A stretch of 64,000 bases of DNA, taken from Scybalousia_A sp045221575 (GTDB taxonomy: Bacteria; Bacteroidota; Bacteroidia; Bacteroidales; P3). The DNA is taken from contig JBGUWU010000013.1 of NCBI GenBank assembly GCA_045221575.1, positions 1 through 64,000 on the forward strand, read 5' to 3'. The position numbers and the translations under genes are program-made. Positions 42,736 to 51,657 of the stretch are shown here, one piece after another (the first letter of the stretch is position 1; each line of letters begins with the position of its first letter). A model generated the notes under the pieces. It searched no databases and was not told where the DNA came from. It worked only from the letters and a program-made list of their open reading frames with translations.

Positions 42736-43254
42736 CTATCTTAATCTATCACTTGAACGGACAAGTTTTTCGTCCTTTCTTATTCCATTACGAGCAAAAA
42801 TAAGACATAATATTTGACCTACACAGAAATAAGAGCCGACTCCATAAATAGTTTTGGCAGATTTAAATATGGAATCCATCATATCTTCTTTGCCCTGCAT
42901 GAAATATTGCAAGATTTCTTTCAATCCCGCATCAGTTTGATACAAGAACAAAACCAAAGTATAGGCTACAGCCACCAAAAAGGCGAATGCCAGAACCTTC
43001 ATCTGCAAAACTCTGTTCTTATATAAAAATATAGTAACAAGAGTTAAAGCAATGAAAACACAGTTCAGTATTATCAATACTATTGCAGAAGATTGTTGAT
43101 AATAACTTGGCGAATTGATGTCTGGAGTTTTGGCAACAAGATTATAGATTATGTCTTGGTCTTGCAAAGAAAAGTTTGCCAATGGAAAGAAAAAAGCCAA
43201 AACAGCTAAAAGTGCTGCCAAGAAAAGCCATAATGTTTGAATTCTTTGTATCAT
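42736..43254 (-). CDS. DUF4293 family membrane protein
   Basis: 172-residue protein with four predicted membrane helices (about 7-27, 55-77, 84-106, 140-158). The opening MIQRIQTLWLFLAALLAVLAF is typical of DUF4293, a Bacteroidetes-restricted family of unknown function. It lies 36 bases downstream of the dehydrogenase gene and ends in its own terminator. Confidence 0.85.
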   Translation of the reverse strand: MIQRIQTLWLFLAALLAVLAFFFPLANFSLQDQDIIYNLVAKTPDINSPSYYQQSSAIVLIILNCVFIALTLVTIFLYKNRVLQMKVLAFAFLVAVAYTLVLFLYQTDAGLKEILQYFMQGKEDMMDSIFKSAKTIYGVGSYFCVGQILCLIFARNGIRKDEKLVRSSDRLR

Positions 43255-43290
43255 ATCTCGTATGTTTATCGTTTAAAGAATTTTTTGAAT

Positions 43291-44247
43291 TTATTTTCCA
43301 AATTTAACTTTAAGTTTCGCAATCATATCTTCAGTCATCTTTGGCAAATCATATTCAGGTTTAAATCCCCATTCTTGTCTTGCACAAGAATCGTCCATCC
43401 AATTAGGCCATGAATTTGCAATAGACTGCATTACATCATCAACTTCGTAAGTCATTTTGAAAGAAGGGAAGTGTTTCTTTACTTCATTGTAGATTTCTTC
43501 TGGGTCAAAGTGCATTGCTGTAACGTTGAATGAGTTTCTATGAATAAGTTTTGTTGGATCTGCTTCCATAATATTGATTGCTGCATTCAATGCATCAGGC
43601 ATATACATCATATCCAAAAGAGTTCCTTTCTTTAATGGACAAACAAAATCTTCACCTTTTACTGCTGCGTAATAAATATTTACCGCATAGTCTGTTGTTC
43701 CACCTCCTGGAGGAGTAACATAAGAAATCAAACCAGGGAATCTTACACTTCTTGCATCAACACCAAAACGTTTGTAGTAATAATCTCCCAATAATTCACC
43801 GGTTACTTTTGTTACACCATAAATAGTTTGAGGTCTTTGGATCGTATCTTGTGGAGTTCCGTCCAAAGGAGTACTTGGTCCAAAAGCTCCTATTGATGAT
43901 GGAGTAAATAAAGCACATTTCTTTTCTCTTGCTATTTCTAAGCAATTAATTAATGCTCCCATTCCAACATTCCAACCAAGCATTGGATTCTTTTCTGCTG
44001 TTGCACTAAGAATAGCAACTAAGTTATAAATAGCATCAATATTGTATTTATCAACTATTTCTGCTATTTGCTTAGCATCACAAGCATCTATCTTACCAAT
44101 AGGACCTGTTTCTTGAATTTGTTTTGTTAATCTTTCAGGATTTAAATCTGTGGCAACAACATTAGCTCCGCCATAAACCTCTCTTAATCTTACTGTAAGT
44201 TCAGAACCTATTTGACCGCCTGAACCCAATACTAATATTCTTTTCAT
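43291..44247 (-). CDS. UDP-epimerase-like L-threonine 3-dehydrogenase
   Basis: Short-chain, extended-SDR enzyme of 318 residues. NAD loop GSGGQIG at 8-14, a SS-Y-K catalytic triad in TPSSIGAFGP and IYGVTKVTGE, and the GGGTTDYAVNIYYAAVKG segment match the SDR-type threonine dehydrogenase, which oxidises threonine to 2-amino-3-ketobutyrate. The usual partner Kbl ligase is not adjacent. A minus-strand TAACTTTG box lies at 44285-44292. Confidence 0.87.
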   Translation of the reverse strand: MKRILVLGSGGQIGSELTVRLREVYGGANVVATDLNPERLTKQIQETGPIGKIDACDAKQIAEIVDKYNIDAIYNLVAILSATAEKNPMLGWNVGMGALINCLEIAREKKCALFTPSSIGAFGPSTPLDGTPQDTIQRPQTIYGVTKVTGELLGDYYYKRFGVDARSVRFPGLISYVTPPGGGTTDYAVNIYYAAVKGEDFVCPLKKGTLLDMMYMPDALNAAINIMEADPTKLIHRNSFNVTAMHFDPEEIYNEVKKHFPSFKMTYEVDDVMQSIANSWPNWMDDSCARQEWGFKPEYDLPKMTEDMIAKLKVKFGK

Positions 44248-44374
44248 TATGTGTTGTTTTTGATAAACGTTTTAAAAATTTTTGCAAAGTTACATCTTTT
44301 TTTTAAAACAGAATATTCTGCAAAAATAATTACGTTTATTTAGAACAAATGTTATTAAGTTTTATTATTTTTAT

Positions 44375-44405
44375 TTTGAGTATAGAATAAAAATTCATAC
44401 TTTTG
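44375..44405 (+). promoter_or_regulatory. Promoter of the C69 dipeptidase gene
   Basis: TTTG at 44375-44378 and TACTTTTG at 44398-44405 are 19 bases apart. The predicted start near 44412 leaves an unusually long leader of about 135 bases. Confidence 0.72.
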
Positions 44406-44546
44406 CAAGCCAAAATAATAGTTGAAGCATAACAAAGTGAATATTCTTCAAAATATTTGTAACGTTGGAAATTTATCAAAGAAGATAAACGTTGGTATTA
44501 AAAAAAACAGAATAATTAAAAGAATAAAAAATAAAAAACTTATCAA

Positions 44547-46175
44547 ATGAAAAGAATACAAATACTTTTACTTACAACAGTGTTTTGTTCTCTTGTTGTA
44601 AATGCTCAAAACGAAGAATACATTAACGGAACTACTAATCCTCTTTCTTGTACAAGTATTATGGTTGGCAAAAATGCTTCTGTAGATGGTTCGGTTATAA
44701 CTTCTCATACTTGTGATTCATGGTACAGAACTTGGTTCAATATTGTACAATCTAAGGATTGGAAAGAAAAAGACAGTGTTGCTATATTTGATGGCAGAAT
44801 GCACACACAAAGTCCTTCTGATAGCACTAAGATGTATTTGAAAGGCAAGATACCACAAGTAAAACATACTTTCCGTTTCTTAGATTCTGCTTATCCTTGC
44901 TTGAATGAGAAACAAGTTGCTATGGGTGAGACAACAATTTCTGGGAAAGACACCCTTGAAAACCCTAACGGCATGTTCAAAATAGAAGAACTGCAACGCA
45001 TAGCCTTACAAAGAGCAAGCACAGCTAAAGAAGCTATAAAAATTATGGGCGACTTGATAAAACAATATGGTTATGGTGATGCAGGAGAGTGCTTAACCAT
45101 TGCCGACAAAGAAGAAGTGTGGATTTTTGAAGTCTTTGGTGAAGGTAAAGATAAGATTGGTGGAGTCTGGGCGGCACAAAGAATACCTGATGATGAGATT
45201 GCTGTATCTGCTAACATCTCCCGTATTTCAAAAATAAACAAGAAAGATAAGAAGAACTTTATGTTTTCCGATAATATCTTTGATGTCGCAAAACGATTAG
45301 GTCTTTGGGACGGAAAAGAAGAGTTTTGTTTTTGGAAAGTGTTTAGTGGTGGCAATTATTTTGGTGAAAAGAAAAACTATAGTGTAAGAGAACATTATAT
45401 AATGTCTTACTTAGCACCATCTTTAAACCTAAGTGATACGGTAGAAGAGTTGCCTTTGAGTGTAAAACCAGATAAAAAAGTAAGTGTAGAAGAAGTTATT
45501 AGTCTTTTAGGGTCTTATTATGAAGGTACAGACCTAAACCTTAGCGGAAGAAATCTTATACCTAATCCTAAGCACAAAGATAAAGATGGAAACATAGTAG
45601 AAAACGAACCTGATAGTATTGTCTCTCCTTTTTCAAACCCTTGGATGCGACCAGACGAAATCAACATGTACTATGCTAAAGGAGACTCTGCTATGAAAAA
45701 TATTCGTACTGTTAGTGTATCATGGTGCGCTTATAGTACAGTTATTCAATTAAGAAATTGGTTAGATGACGATATTGGCGGCGTTGCTTGGATTTGCTTA
45801 GACAATCCTGGTGAATCTCCACGCTTTCCTGTTTTTTCTGGCAATACAGAATTACCTCAGATGCTAAAAATTTGTGGACAACATAGCGACAGAGAAGACG
45901 CAGCTCTTTGGCATTATAGAAAAGCGAACCGATTAGCAACAGTTAGATGGGGAAATTATAGAAAAATATTAGAACCTGCGAGAGATTATTTCACAACAAA
46001 GGGACAAAGAGAACTATCTTACGTAGAAAACACGTACACGCAGTTGAAAAAAGAAGATAAAGACCAAGCTACCAAAATGCTTAATGGATATATTTTTGAC
46101 TTTTTTGGTGCTACAATAGTAAAATGGGACGAACTTACTCGTACTTTTTGGAGACAAACTTGGACAGGTTTTTGA
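44547..46175 (+). CDS. C69 family dipeptidase
   Basis: 542-residue exported N-terminal-nucleophile hydrolase. After the signal peptide (about 1-21, VVNAQ) comes NPLSCTSIMVGKNASVDGS; the cysteine in LSCTS is the C69 nucleophile. GECLTIADKEEVWIFEVFGEG and SWCAYSTVIQLRNW are further family segments. It cleaves dipeptides with broad specificity in the periplasm or at the surface, in line with the amino-acid scavenging suggested by the M28 and S9 peptidases. Confidence 0.92.
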   Translation: MKRIQILLLTTVFCSLVVNAQNEEYINGTTNPLSCTSIMVGKNASVDGSVITSHTCDSWYRTWFNIVQSKDWKEKDSVAIFDGRMHTQSPSDSTKMYLKGKIPQVKHTFRFLDSAYPCLNEKQVAMGETTISGKDTLENPNGMFKIEELQRIALQRASTAKEAIKIMGDLIKQYGYGDAGECLTIADKEEVWIFEVFGEGKDKIGGVWAAQRIPDDEIAVSANISRISKINKKDKKNFMFSDNIFDVAKRLGLWDGKEEFCFWKVFSGGNYFGEKKNYSVREHYIMSYLAPSLNLSDTVEELPLSVKPDKKVSVEEVISLLGSYYEGTDLNLSGRNLIPNPKHKDKDGNIVENEPDSIVSPFSNPWMRPDEINMYYAKGDSAMKNIRTVSVSWCAYSTVIQLRNWLDDDIGGVAWICLDNPGESPRFPVFSGNTELPQMLKICGQHSDREDAALWHYRKANRLATVRWGNYRKILEPARDYFTTKGQRELSYVENTYTQLKKEDKDQATKMLNGYIFDFFGATIVKWDELTRTFWRQTWTGF

Positions 46176-46200
46176 TTTTCACAATCAAACATAAGGAATT

Positions 46201-47067
46201 ATGCAAATAACTATTGATAAACAAGCTGGATTTTGTTTTGGAGTGGTTAGTGCTATAGACACATTAGAGCAAGAATTGAAGAAAAACGATACTCTTTATT
46301 GCTTGGGTGATATAGTACATAACAACAAAGAGGTAGAACGTTTGGAAAAACTTGGATTAAAAACCATAAACAAAGCCGAATTTGAAAATTTAAGGAATTC
46401 TCGTGTGATGATCAGAGCACATGGAGAACCTCCTCAAACATATATTCAAGCAAAAAAGAACAATATTGAGATTATTGATGCAACTTGTCCGATGGTTTTA
46501 AAACTTCAAAAAGATGTTCGCAAAGGTTATGAGCAAATGAAGAAAATAAACGGACAAATTGTTATATTTGGTAAAAAAGGACATGCTGAAGTTGTTGGTT
46601 TGGTAGGTCAAACAGAAAATACAGCCATAGTAGTTTCCAATGAAACAGACTTAAATCAAATAGATTTCTCTCGTCCTTTGCATATTTTTTCTCAAACTAC
46701 TAAAAACAGAGAAGATTATCAAAAAATAATAGACATCATAAAACAGAAACACATTACAAAAGAAGTTTTTATAACAGATAGCATTTGTAAAAAAGTATCT
46801 TTAAGAGCGAAAAACATTGGAGATTTTGCGAAAAGTGTAGGTTGTGTTCTGTTTGTTTCAGGCAAAGACTCATCTAATGGCAACTATCTCTTTAATCTAT
46901 GTTATAAAGAGAATAAAAATACTTTCTTTATCTCAGATATACAAGATATAGACTTAGAACAAATAAAAAATTTCAACCATATTGGAATTAGCGGAGCAAC
47001 TTCTACTCCTATGTGGTTGATGAAAAAAGTTGAAGATTATGTTTATAGAAAATTTAAAGATAAGTAA
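46201..47067 (+). CDS. ispH: 4-hydroxy-3-methylbut-2-enyl diphosphate reductase
   Basis: Last step of the non-mevalonate isoprenoid pathway; a [4Fe-4S] enzyme giving IPP and DMAPP. 288 residues with the three cluster cysteines Cys12 (FCFGV), Cys96 (ATCPMV) and Cys196 (SICKKV), and substrate-binding His40, His74 and His128. The GISGATSTPMWL C-terminal loop is present. It overlaps recF by 29 bases. It depends on the Suf proteins encoded elsewhere in the window. Confidence 0.97.
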   Translation: MQITIDKQAGFCFGVVSAIDTLEQELKKNDTLYCLGDIVHNNKEVERLEKLGLKTINKAEFENLRNSRVMIRAHGEPPQTYIQAKKNNIEIIDATCPMVLKLQKDVRKGYEQMKKINGQIVIFGKKGHAEVVGLVGQTENTAIVVSNETDLNQIDFSRPLHIFSQTTKNREDYQKIIDIIKQKHITKEVFITDSICKKVSLRAKNIGDFAKSVGCVLFVSGKDSSNGNYLFNLCYKENKNTFFISDIQDIDLEQIKNFNHIGISGATSTPMWLMKKVEDYVYRKFKDK

Positions 47068-48115
47068 TTTTAAAAACTTAGAAAGTTTTGAACACAATTT
47101 CTTACAAATTAATTGCATTGTAGGTAACAACGGAGTTGGTAAAACTAATATCCTTGATGCAATATATTATCTTTCTTTTTGCAAAAGTTTTCATGCTTCT
47201 AACGATTTAAATACTATTAAACATGGTGCGGATTTCTTTGCTTTATTTGGAACTTACTCTTTTGAAAACTCTGATAAAGAAAAATATTCTTGTTCTCAAA
47301 AAAAAGGAGAAAAAAAGAAATTTTTCCACGATAAAAATCCTTATAAAAAACTTTCCGAACATATTGGTAAATTACCTTGTGTTATTCTCTCACCTTACGA
47401 CAGTCTTTATATCACAGGCTCATCGGAACAGAGAAGAAAGTTTATGGATATAGTTCTAAGTCAGACTGATATTGTGTATATGGACGCTCTTCTAAACTAC
47501 AACAGAAGTTTAGAACAGAAAAACAAACTGCTTAAGTTTATGCAAGAAACCCAGTCCTTTGATATCATACAATTAGATATATGGAACGAACGTTTGGACA
47601 AATATGCTCAAATCATTCAAGCTAAAAGGCAAGAGTTTTTTGACAATTTCCGTTCTTATTTCAACTTCTACTATGATTTTGTTTCTGAAAAGAAGGAAGT
47701 ACCAAGTGTAGAATATCAAACTTATGAAGGTTCTCTACTTGAAAAGATGCACAAAAACTATGACAAAGAAAAGATACTTGGCTATACTCTTTCAGGAATA
47801 CATAGAGATGATATGATATTCAAACTTAATTCATACAACGTTCAAGAAATCGGCTCACAAGGACAACAAAAGACATTCACTCTCGCTATGAAATTGGCTC
47901 AATACTCTTTCCTTAAAGATAAAAAACACACTACTCCATTATTGTTATTAGATGATGTTTTTGATAAGTTTGATTTCTCTCGTGTAGAAAAGATTTTAAG
48001 ACTTGTATCTGAAGACAATTTTGGGCAAATCTTCATTACCGACACACATATAGATAGAGTTAAAAATATTATACCACAATCCCATAAAGACAAAACAAAT
48101 ATTATAACTATTTAA
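47039..48115 (+). CDS. recF: DNA replication and repair protein RecF
   Basis: SMC-like ATPase that helps load RecA at gaps. About 358 residues: Walker A GNNGVGKT at 29-36, the YTLSGIHRDD segment, signature GSQGQQKTFTLAMKLAQ and Walker B LLLDDVFDKFD. I chose ATG 47039 (MFIENLKISN) over a TTG nine bases upstream. It overlaps ispH by 29 bases and is followed by the DciA-like gene, the normal Bacteroidetes order apart from the repeat R6 inserted between them. Confidence 0.95.
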   Translation: MFIENLKISNFKNLESFEHNFLQINCIVGNNGVGKTNILDAIYYLSFCKSFHASNDLNTIKHGADFFALFGTYSFENSDKEKYSCSQKKGEKKKFFHDKNPYKKLSEHIGKLPCVILSPYDSLYITGSSEQRRKFMDIVLSQTDIVYMDALLNYNRSLEQKNKLLKFMQETQSFDIIQLDIWNERLDKYAQIIQAKRQEFFDNFRSYFNFYYDFVSEKKEVPSVEYQTYEGSLLEKMHKNYDKEKILGYTLSGIHRDDMIFKLNSYNVQEIGSQGQQKTFTLAMKLAQYSFLKDKKHTTPLLLLDDVFDKFDFSRVEKILRLVSEDNFGQIFITDTHIDRVKNIIPQSHKDKTNIITI

Positions 48116-48120
48116 CAATA

Positions 48121-48266
48121 TTTTATAATTACTTGCAGTAATTTGGCCGTCTTCTTTGAAGTCTCTTGCAAAAATTTGGCCGTCTTCTTTGAAGCCACTT
48201 GCAAAAATTTGGCCGTCTTCTTTGAAGCCACCCCAATTACTAATTTCTAATTACTAATTTCTAATT
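48121..48266 (+). repeat. Family 1 repeat, copy R6 (triple core)
   Basis: Three tandem copies of the core begin at 48132, 48165 and 48198, a 33-base period; the repeated unit starts CTTGCAAAAATTTGGCCGTC and ends TGAAGCCA. They are followed by the right end AATTACTAATTTCTAATTAC. No unique spacers separate the units. It starts six bases after the recF stop and ends just before the DUF721 gene. Confidence 0.88.
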
Positions 48267-48276
48267 AAAATAAAAG

Positions 48277-48615
48277 ATGGCTGGATTTAATCGTTACTAT
48301 TATTTGGAAGGAATCAAAAGAGGCAAACCTCAAGCTAACGAAATACCATTAAAAGACTTCTTAAAGGTATTCTTCAAGCACTGTCATATAGACTACAACC
48401 CTTATGAGCAAGATATTAAAGCTCAATGGGAAAAGGTTACGGGCAAACTTGTTAAGCAATATACCAAGGATTTGTATTTAAATAAAGGTATTCTATATGT
48501 AAAACTTTCTTCTCCTGTTGCCAAATCAGAATTATTGATGGTTAAAGACGCTGTAAAGAATAAAATAAACCGAGATTTAGGTAAAGAAGTACTAAATGAT
48601 ATAATGTTAATCTAA
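48277..48615 (+). CDS. DUF721 (DciA-like) protein
   Basis: 112-residue protein of the DUF721 family, which includes DciA, the ancestral loader of the replicative helicase DnaB. The core QWEKVTGKLVKQYTKDLYLNK is followed by LYVKLSSPVAKSELLMVKDAV, the KH-like fold seen in DciA. The position after recF is conserved in Bacteroidetes. A helicase-loading role here is inferred from the family. Confidence 0.85.
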   Translation: MAGFNRYYYLEGIKRGKPQANEIPLKDFLKVFFKHCHIDYNPYEQDIKAQWEKVTGKLVKQYTKDLYLNKGILYVKLSSPVAKSELLMVKDAVKNKINRDLGKEVLNDIMLI

Positions 48616-48640
48616 TTAAAACATAAACAAACACTAAATT

Positions 48641-49888
48641 ATGCAAACAACAACTAATTTTATAATAGAATTTTGGGCAACAATATGTTCAATGTCCCCA
48701 TATTTGTTATTAGGATTTTTTATTGCTGGAATATTACACGTAATTGTACCTAAAAATTTTTATCATAAATATCTTGCAAAGAACAATTTTTCCTCTGTTA
48801 TTTTCGCTGCTTTATTGGGTATTCCTCTTCCTTTATGTTCATGTGGTGTTATACCGACTGCGATAGGCTTAAAAAACGAAAAAGCCTCAAAAGGTGCAGT
48901 CGCATCTTTTCTTATTGCAACTCCACAAACAGGAATTGATTCTATTCTCGCTACATTTTCTTTAATGGGCTTAGGTTTCGCTATCGTAAGACCTGTTGCT
49001 GCATTAATTACTGGTATTTGTGGTGGATTATTAGTAAATATTTGGGTAAAAGAAAATATAGATTCAAACACTGTTTCTTGCAAAATAGAAAAAAAACACA
49101 ATAAATTATTGGCAATATTACATTATGCTTTTATAGAAATGCTCCAAAACATTGGGATTAGACTTTTAGTAGGTTTAATTCTTGCAGCTCTTATCAATAT
49201 ATTTATTCCTGATGAATTCTTTTTAAAGTTTTCCGATTATACTTTTTTGCAAATGCTAATCATACTTGCCATTGCTATTCCCATGTATGTATGTTCCACA
49301 GGTAGTATTCCAATTGCTGCCTCTCTAATTCTTAAAGGTCTATCTCCAGGTGCTGCTCTTGTAATGCTAATGGCTGGCCCTGCTGTTAATCTTGCTTCTA
49401 TTCTTGTGGTAAAAAAAACAATGGGAAAACGTTTTACTTGGATATATATTCTAAGTATTGTTGGTGGTGCTATGTTATTTGGATTTTTGATTAATATGTT
49501 TCAAAACTTTTTTGTAGATAATATCAACTGTGTATCAACTTCTAATTGCTGTACTAATAAAATGGAACATATTCCTTTGTTTAAAACTATTTGTGCTATA
49601 ATATTTAGCACATTACTTATAAATACATTAATTATGAAGTTATTTAATAGATTTAAGAAAACAGAACTAAACTCCGATGAGACAATCTACAAAGTTGAAG
49701 GTATGAGTTGTTCTCATTGTAAGATGTCTGTAGAAAAAGCCGTTTTAAGTCTTAAGAATATTGAATATGCAGAGGCAGATATTAACAAAAAGATTCTAAA
49801 AGTCAAAGGCAATGCTAAAGAAAGCGATATAAAACAAAAAGTTGAAGATGCTGGATTTATTTTCAAAGGAATTGTAAAAGAATCCTAA
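48641..49888 (+). CDS. SO_0444-type Cu/Zn efflux permease with HMA domain
   Basis: 415-residue membrane protein of the YraQ/DUF318 permease family, with about eight to nine helices in two halves; each half carries a conserved cysteine motif (PLPLCSCGVIPTAIGL and YVCSTGSIPIAAS). The last 70 residues form a heavy-metal-associated domain with GMSCSHC (near 353). A cysteine-rich loop (NCVSTSNCCTNK) precedes it. It probably exports copper or zinc. No metal-sensing regulator is adjacent. Confidence 0.88.
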   Translation: MQTTTNFIIEFWATICSMSPYLLLGFFIAGILHVIVPKNFYHKYLAKNNFSSVIFAALLGIPLPLCSCGVIPTAIGLKNEKASKGAVASFLIATPQTGIDSILATFSLMGLGFAIVRPVAALITGICGGLLVNIWVKENIDSNTVSCKIEKKHNKLLAILHYAFIEMLQNIGIRLLVGLILAALINIFIPDEFFLKFSDYTFLQMLIILAIAIPMYVCSTGSIPIAASLILKGLSPGAALVMLMAGPAVNLASILVVKKTMGKRFTWIYILSIVGGAMLFGFLINMFQNFFVDNINCVSTSNCCTNKMEHIPLFKTICAIIFSTLLINTLIMKLFNRFKKTELNSDETIYKVEGMSCSHCKMSVEKAVLSLKNIEYAEADINKKILKVKGNAKESDIKQKVEDAGFIFKGIVKES

Positions 49889-50006
49889 TTTGATATAAAC
49901 AAGAAAAAAGATTATAGAATTCTGGCATCTTGATTTAATAACAAGCTTTTCTACAAAAAAATTAGCAATCTAAATCATTATTTTGACGATTTTTTATTGC
50001 TAACCT

Positions 50007-50119
50007 CAATTTCTAATTACTTGCAGTAATTTGGCTGTCTTCTTTGAAGCCACCCCAATTTTTCACAGTAATTTGGCCGTCTTCTTTGAAGCCACCCCAA
50101 TTTCTAATTTTTAATTAAA
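50007..50119 (+). repeat. Family 1 repeat, copy R7 (double core)
   Basis: Left AATTTCTAATTACTTGCAG, then two cores (about 50026-50055 and 50064-50100), then right end AATTTCTAATTTTTAATT. The right end runs into the 3' end of radA: its last codons and stop (AAA AAT TAG on the minus strand) are repeat sequence. Confidence 0.85.
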
Positions 50120-51465
50120 ATTTCTATCAATTCCGATATGTTTGCTAAATATATAAGTTTAATTTTCGCACTTGAAGAAATTACATCTTTATTGTATTTG
50201 CTAATATATATCTTATTAAAACCTAAATTTTCAGCCTCTTTTATTCTTCTATCTATATAAGGAATAGGTCTTACTTCTCCAGAAAGTCCTATCTCTGCAG
50301 AAAAACAAGACTTCTTATCTATGCAAACATCTTGATGGGAAGAGATTATTGAAGATACAACAGACAAATCTATTGCAGGATCATTAACCTTTAAACCTCC
50401 TGCTATATTAAGAAATATATCCTTGTTGCTAACTTTAACTCCTGCTTTTTTCTCCAATACAGCCAACAACATATTCAATCTACGTATATCAAAACCATTA
50501 GACACTCTTTGTGGAGAAGCGTAATAAGAAGGCGAAACCAAGGCTTGTGTTTCTATTAAAAGAGTTCTTCTTCCCTCTGTAGTAGCGCTGATAGATATTC
50601 CGCTAAGATTTTCCTCTCTTTGAGTAGTAAGCACTGTTGAAGGATTTTCTATTGGCACTAAACCAAAGGAAGTCATTTCATATATACCTATCTCATCAGT
50701 AGAACCAAAACGATTCTTTATTGAACGAATTATTCTATAGCCATTATTTTTATCTCCTTCAAACCGTAAAACTGTATCTACCATGTGCTCAAGTATCTTA
50801 GGACCTGCAAGAGAACCTTCTTTGGTTATGTGTCCAACAAGTATTACAGGAACACCCGAAGCTTTAGCATAGTTAATGAGTTTGTCGGCACAAGAACGTA
50901 TCTGTGTTATTGACCCTGCAAAACTTTCATTATCATAACTTGTAAGCGTTTGAATAGAATCAACAATAAGAAGTGAAGGAGATGTGTTTTGTGCTATTTC
51001 TATTATATTTTCAACCTTTGTCTCACTAAGCAGAAGACAAGTTTCTGAACTTTTATTCATTCTTACTTGTCTTAACTTAATCTGCTCGGGCGACTCTTCA
51101 CCTGAAACATAAAGAATAGTTAGACCCTTAAGGCTTAGTACTGTCTGCAAAAGAAGAGTGCTCTTTCCTATTCCAGGTTCTCCTCCAATAAGTACAACAC
51201 TTCCTTGCACCAAACCTCCACCTAATACTCTATTAAGTTCATTATCTAAAAGATCTATCCTAATTTCTCGTTTATATTCTACTTTATTAATAGGTATAGG
51301 CAAATTTTTTATAGAAGATTTTTTAAAAGAAGAACTTGAAACAGAGTTTGTCTGCAATACTTCCTCAAAAGTTCCCCACTTCTCGCACTCAGGACACTTT
51401 CCTAAGTAAGAAGAGGACTGATAACCACAATTATTACATATATATACTTTCTTATCTTTTGCCAT
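50104..51465 (-). CDS. radA: DNA repair protein RadA
   Basis: RecA-like ATPase/helicase that extends recombination intermediates. 453 residues: N-terminal zinc finger (Cys10, Cys13, Cys24, Cys27), Walker A GGEPGIGKST near 92-101, the RadA-specific KNRFGSTDEIG (near 254), and a C-terminal Lon-like domain. The last residues ILIKN and the stop are encoded by the end of repeat R7. Another family 1 copy (R8) lies immediately upstream of the start codon. Confidence 0.95.
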   Translation of the reverse strand: MAKDKKVYICNNCGYQSSSYLGKCPECEKWGTFEEVLQTNSVSSSSFKKSSIKNLPIPINKVEYKREIRIDLLDNELNRVLGGGLVQGSVVLIGGEPGIGKSTLLLQTVLSLKGLTILYVSGEESPEQIKLRQVRMNKSSETCLLLSETKVENIIEIAQNTSPSLLIVDSIQTLTSYDNESFAGSITQIRSCADKLINYAKASGVPVILVGHITKEGSLAGPKILEHMVDTVLRFEGDKNNGYRIIRSIKNRFGSTDEIGIYEMTSFGLVPIENPSTVLTTQREENLSGISISATTEGRRTLLIETQALVSPSYYASPQRVSNGFDIRRLNMLLAVLEKKAGVKVSNKDIFLNIAGGLKVNDPAIDLSVVSSIISSHQDVCIDKKSCFSAEIGLSGEVRPIPYIDRRIKEAENLGFNKIYISKYNKDVISSSAKIKLIYLANISELIEILIKN

Positions 51466-51471
51466 ATTACT

Positions 51472-51657
51472 AAGTTTAATTAGAAATTAGTAATTAGAAA
51501 TTAGTAATTGGGGTGGCTTCGAAGAAGATAGCCAAATTGCTGCAAGTGGCTTCGAAGAAGACAGCCAAATTGCTGCAAGCAATTACGGATTAACTATTAT
51601 ATCTTTATTGCTATGCATTATCACCAGCGGAAGCTCTCCGCAATTACTAATTTAAAA
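51472..51657 (-). repeat. Family 1 repeat, copy R8 (complete, double core, inverted)
   Basis: Complete copy on the minus strand: two cores (33-base period, starting at 51513 and 51546 in plus coordinates), the second module (about 51585-51645, with ACGGATTAACTATTATATCT) and both AT ends. It lies between the 3' end of the GNA1162-like gene and the 5' end of radA, reading in the same direction as those genes. Confidence 0.88.

Noticed and set aside
48132..48233. CRISPR-like array of three repeats
   Set aside because: The 33-base units are contiguous with no unique spacers, and the same units occur singly or doubly at other places. No cas genes are present.
49962..50003. Terminator after the Cu/Zn permease gene (TTAGCAAT with ATTGCTAA)
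   Set aside because: Only eight base pairs with a loop of about 26 bases and no T run after the right arm; too weak to list as a feature.
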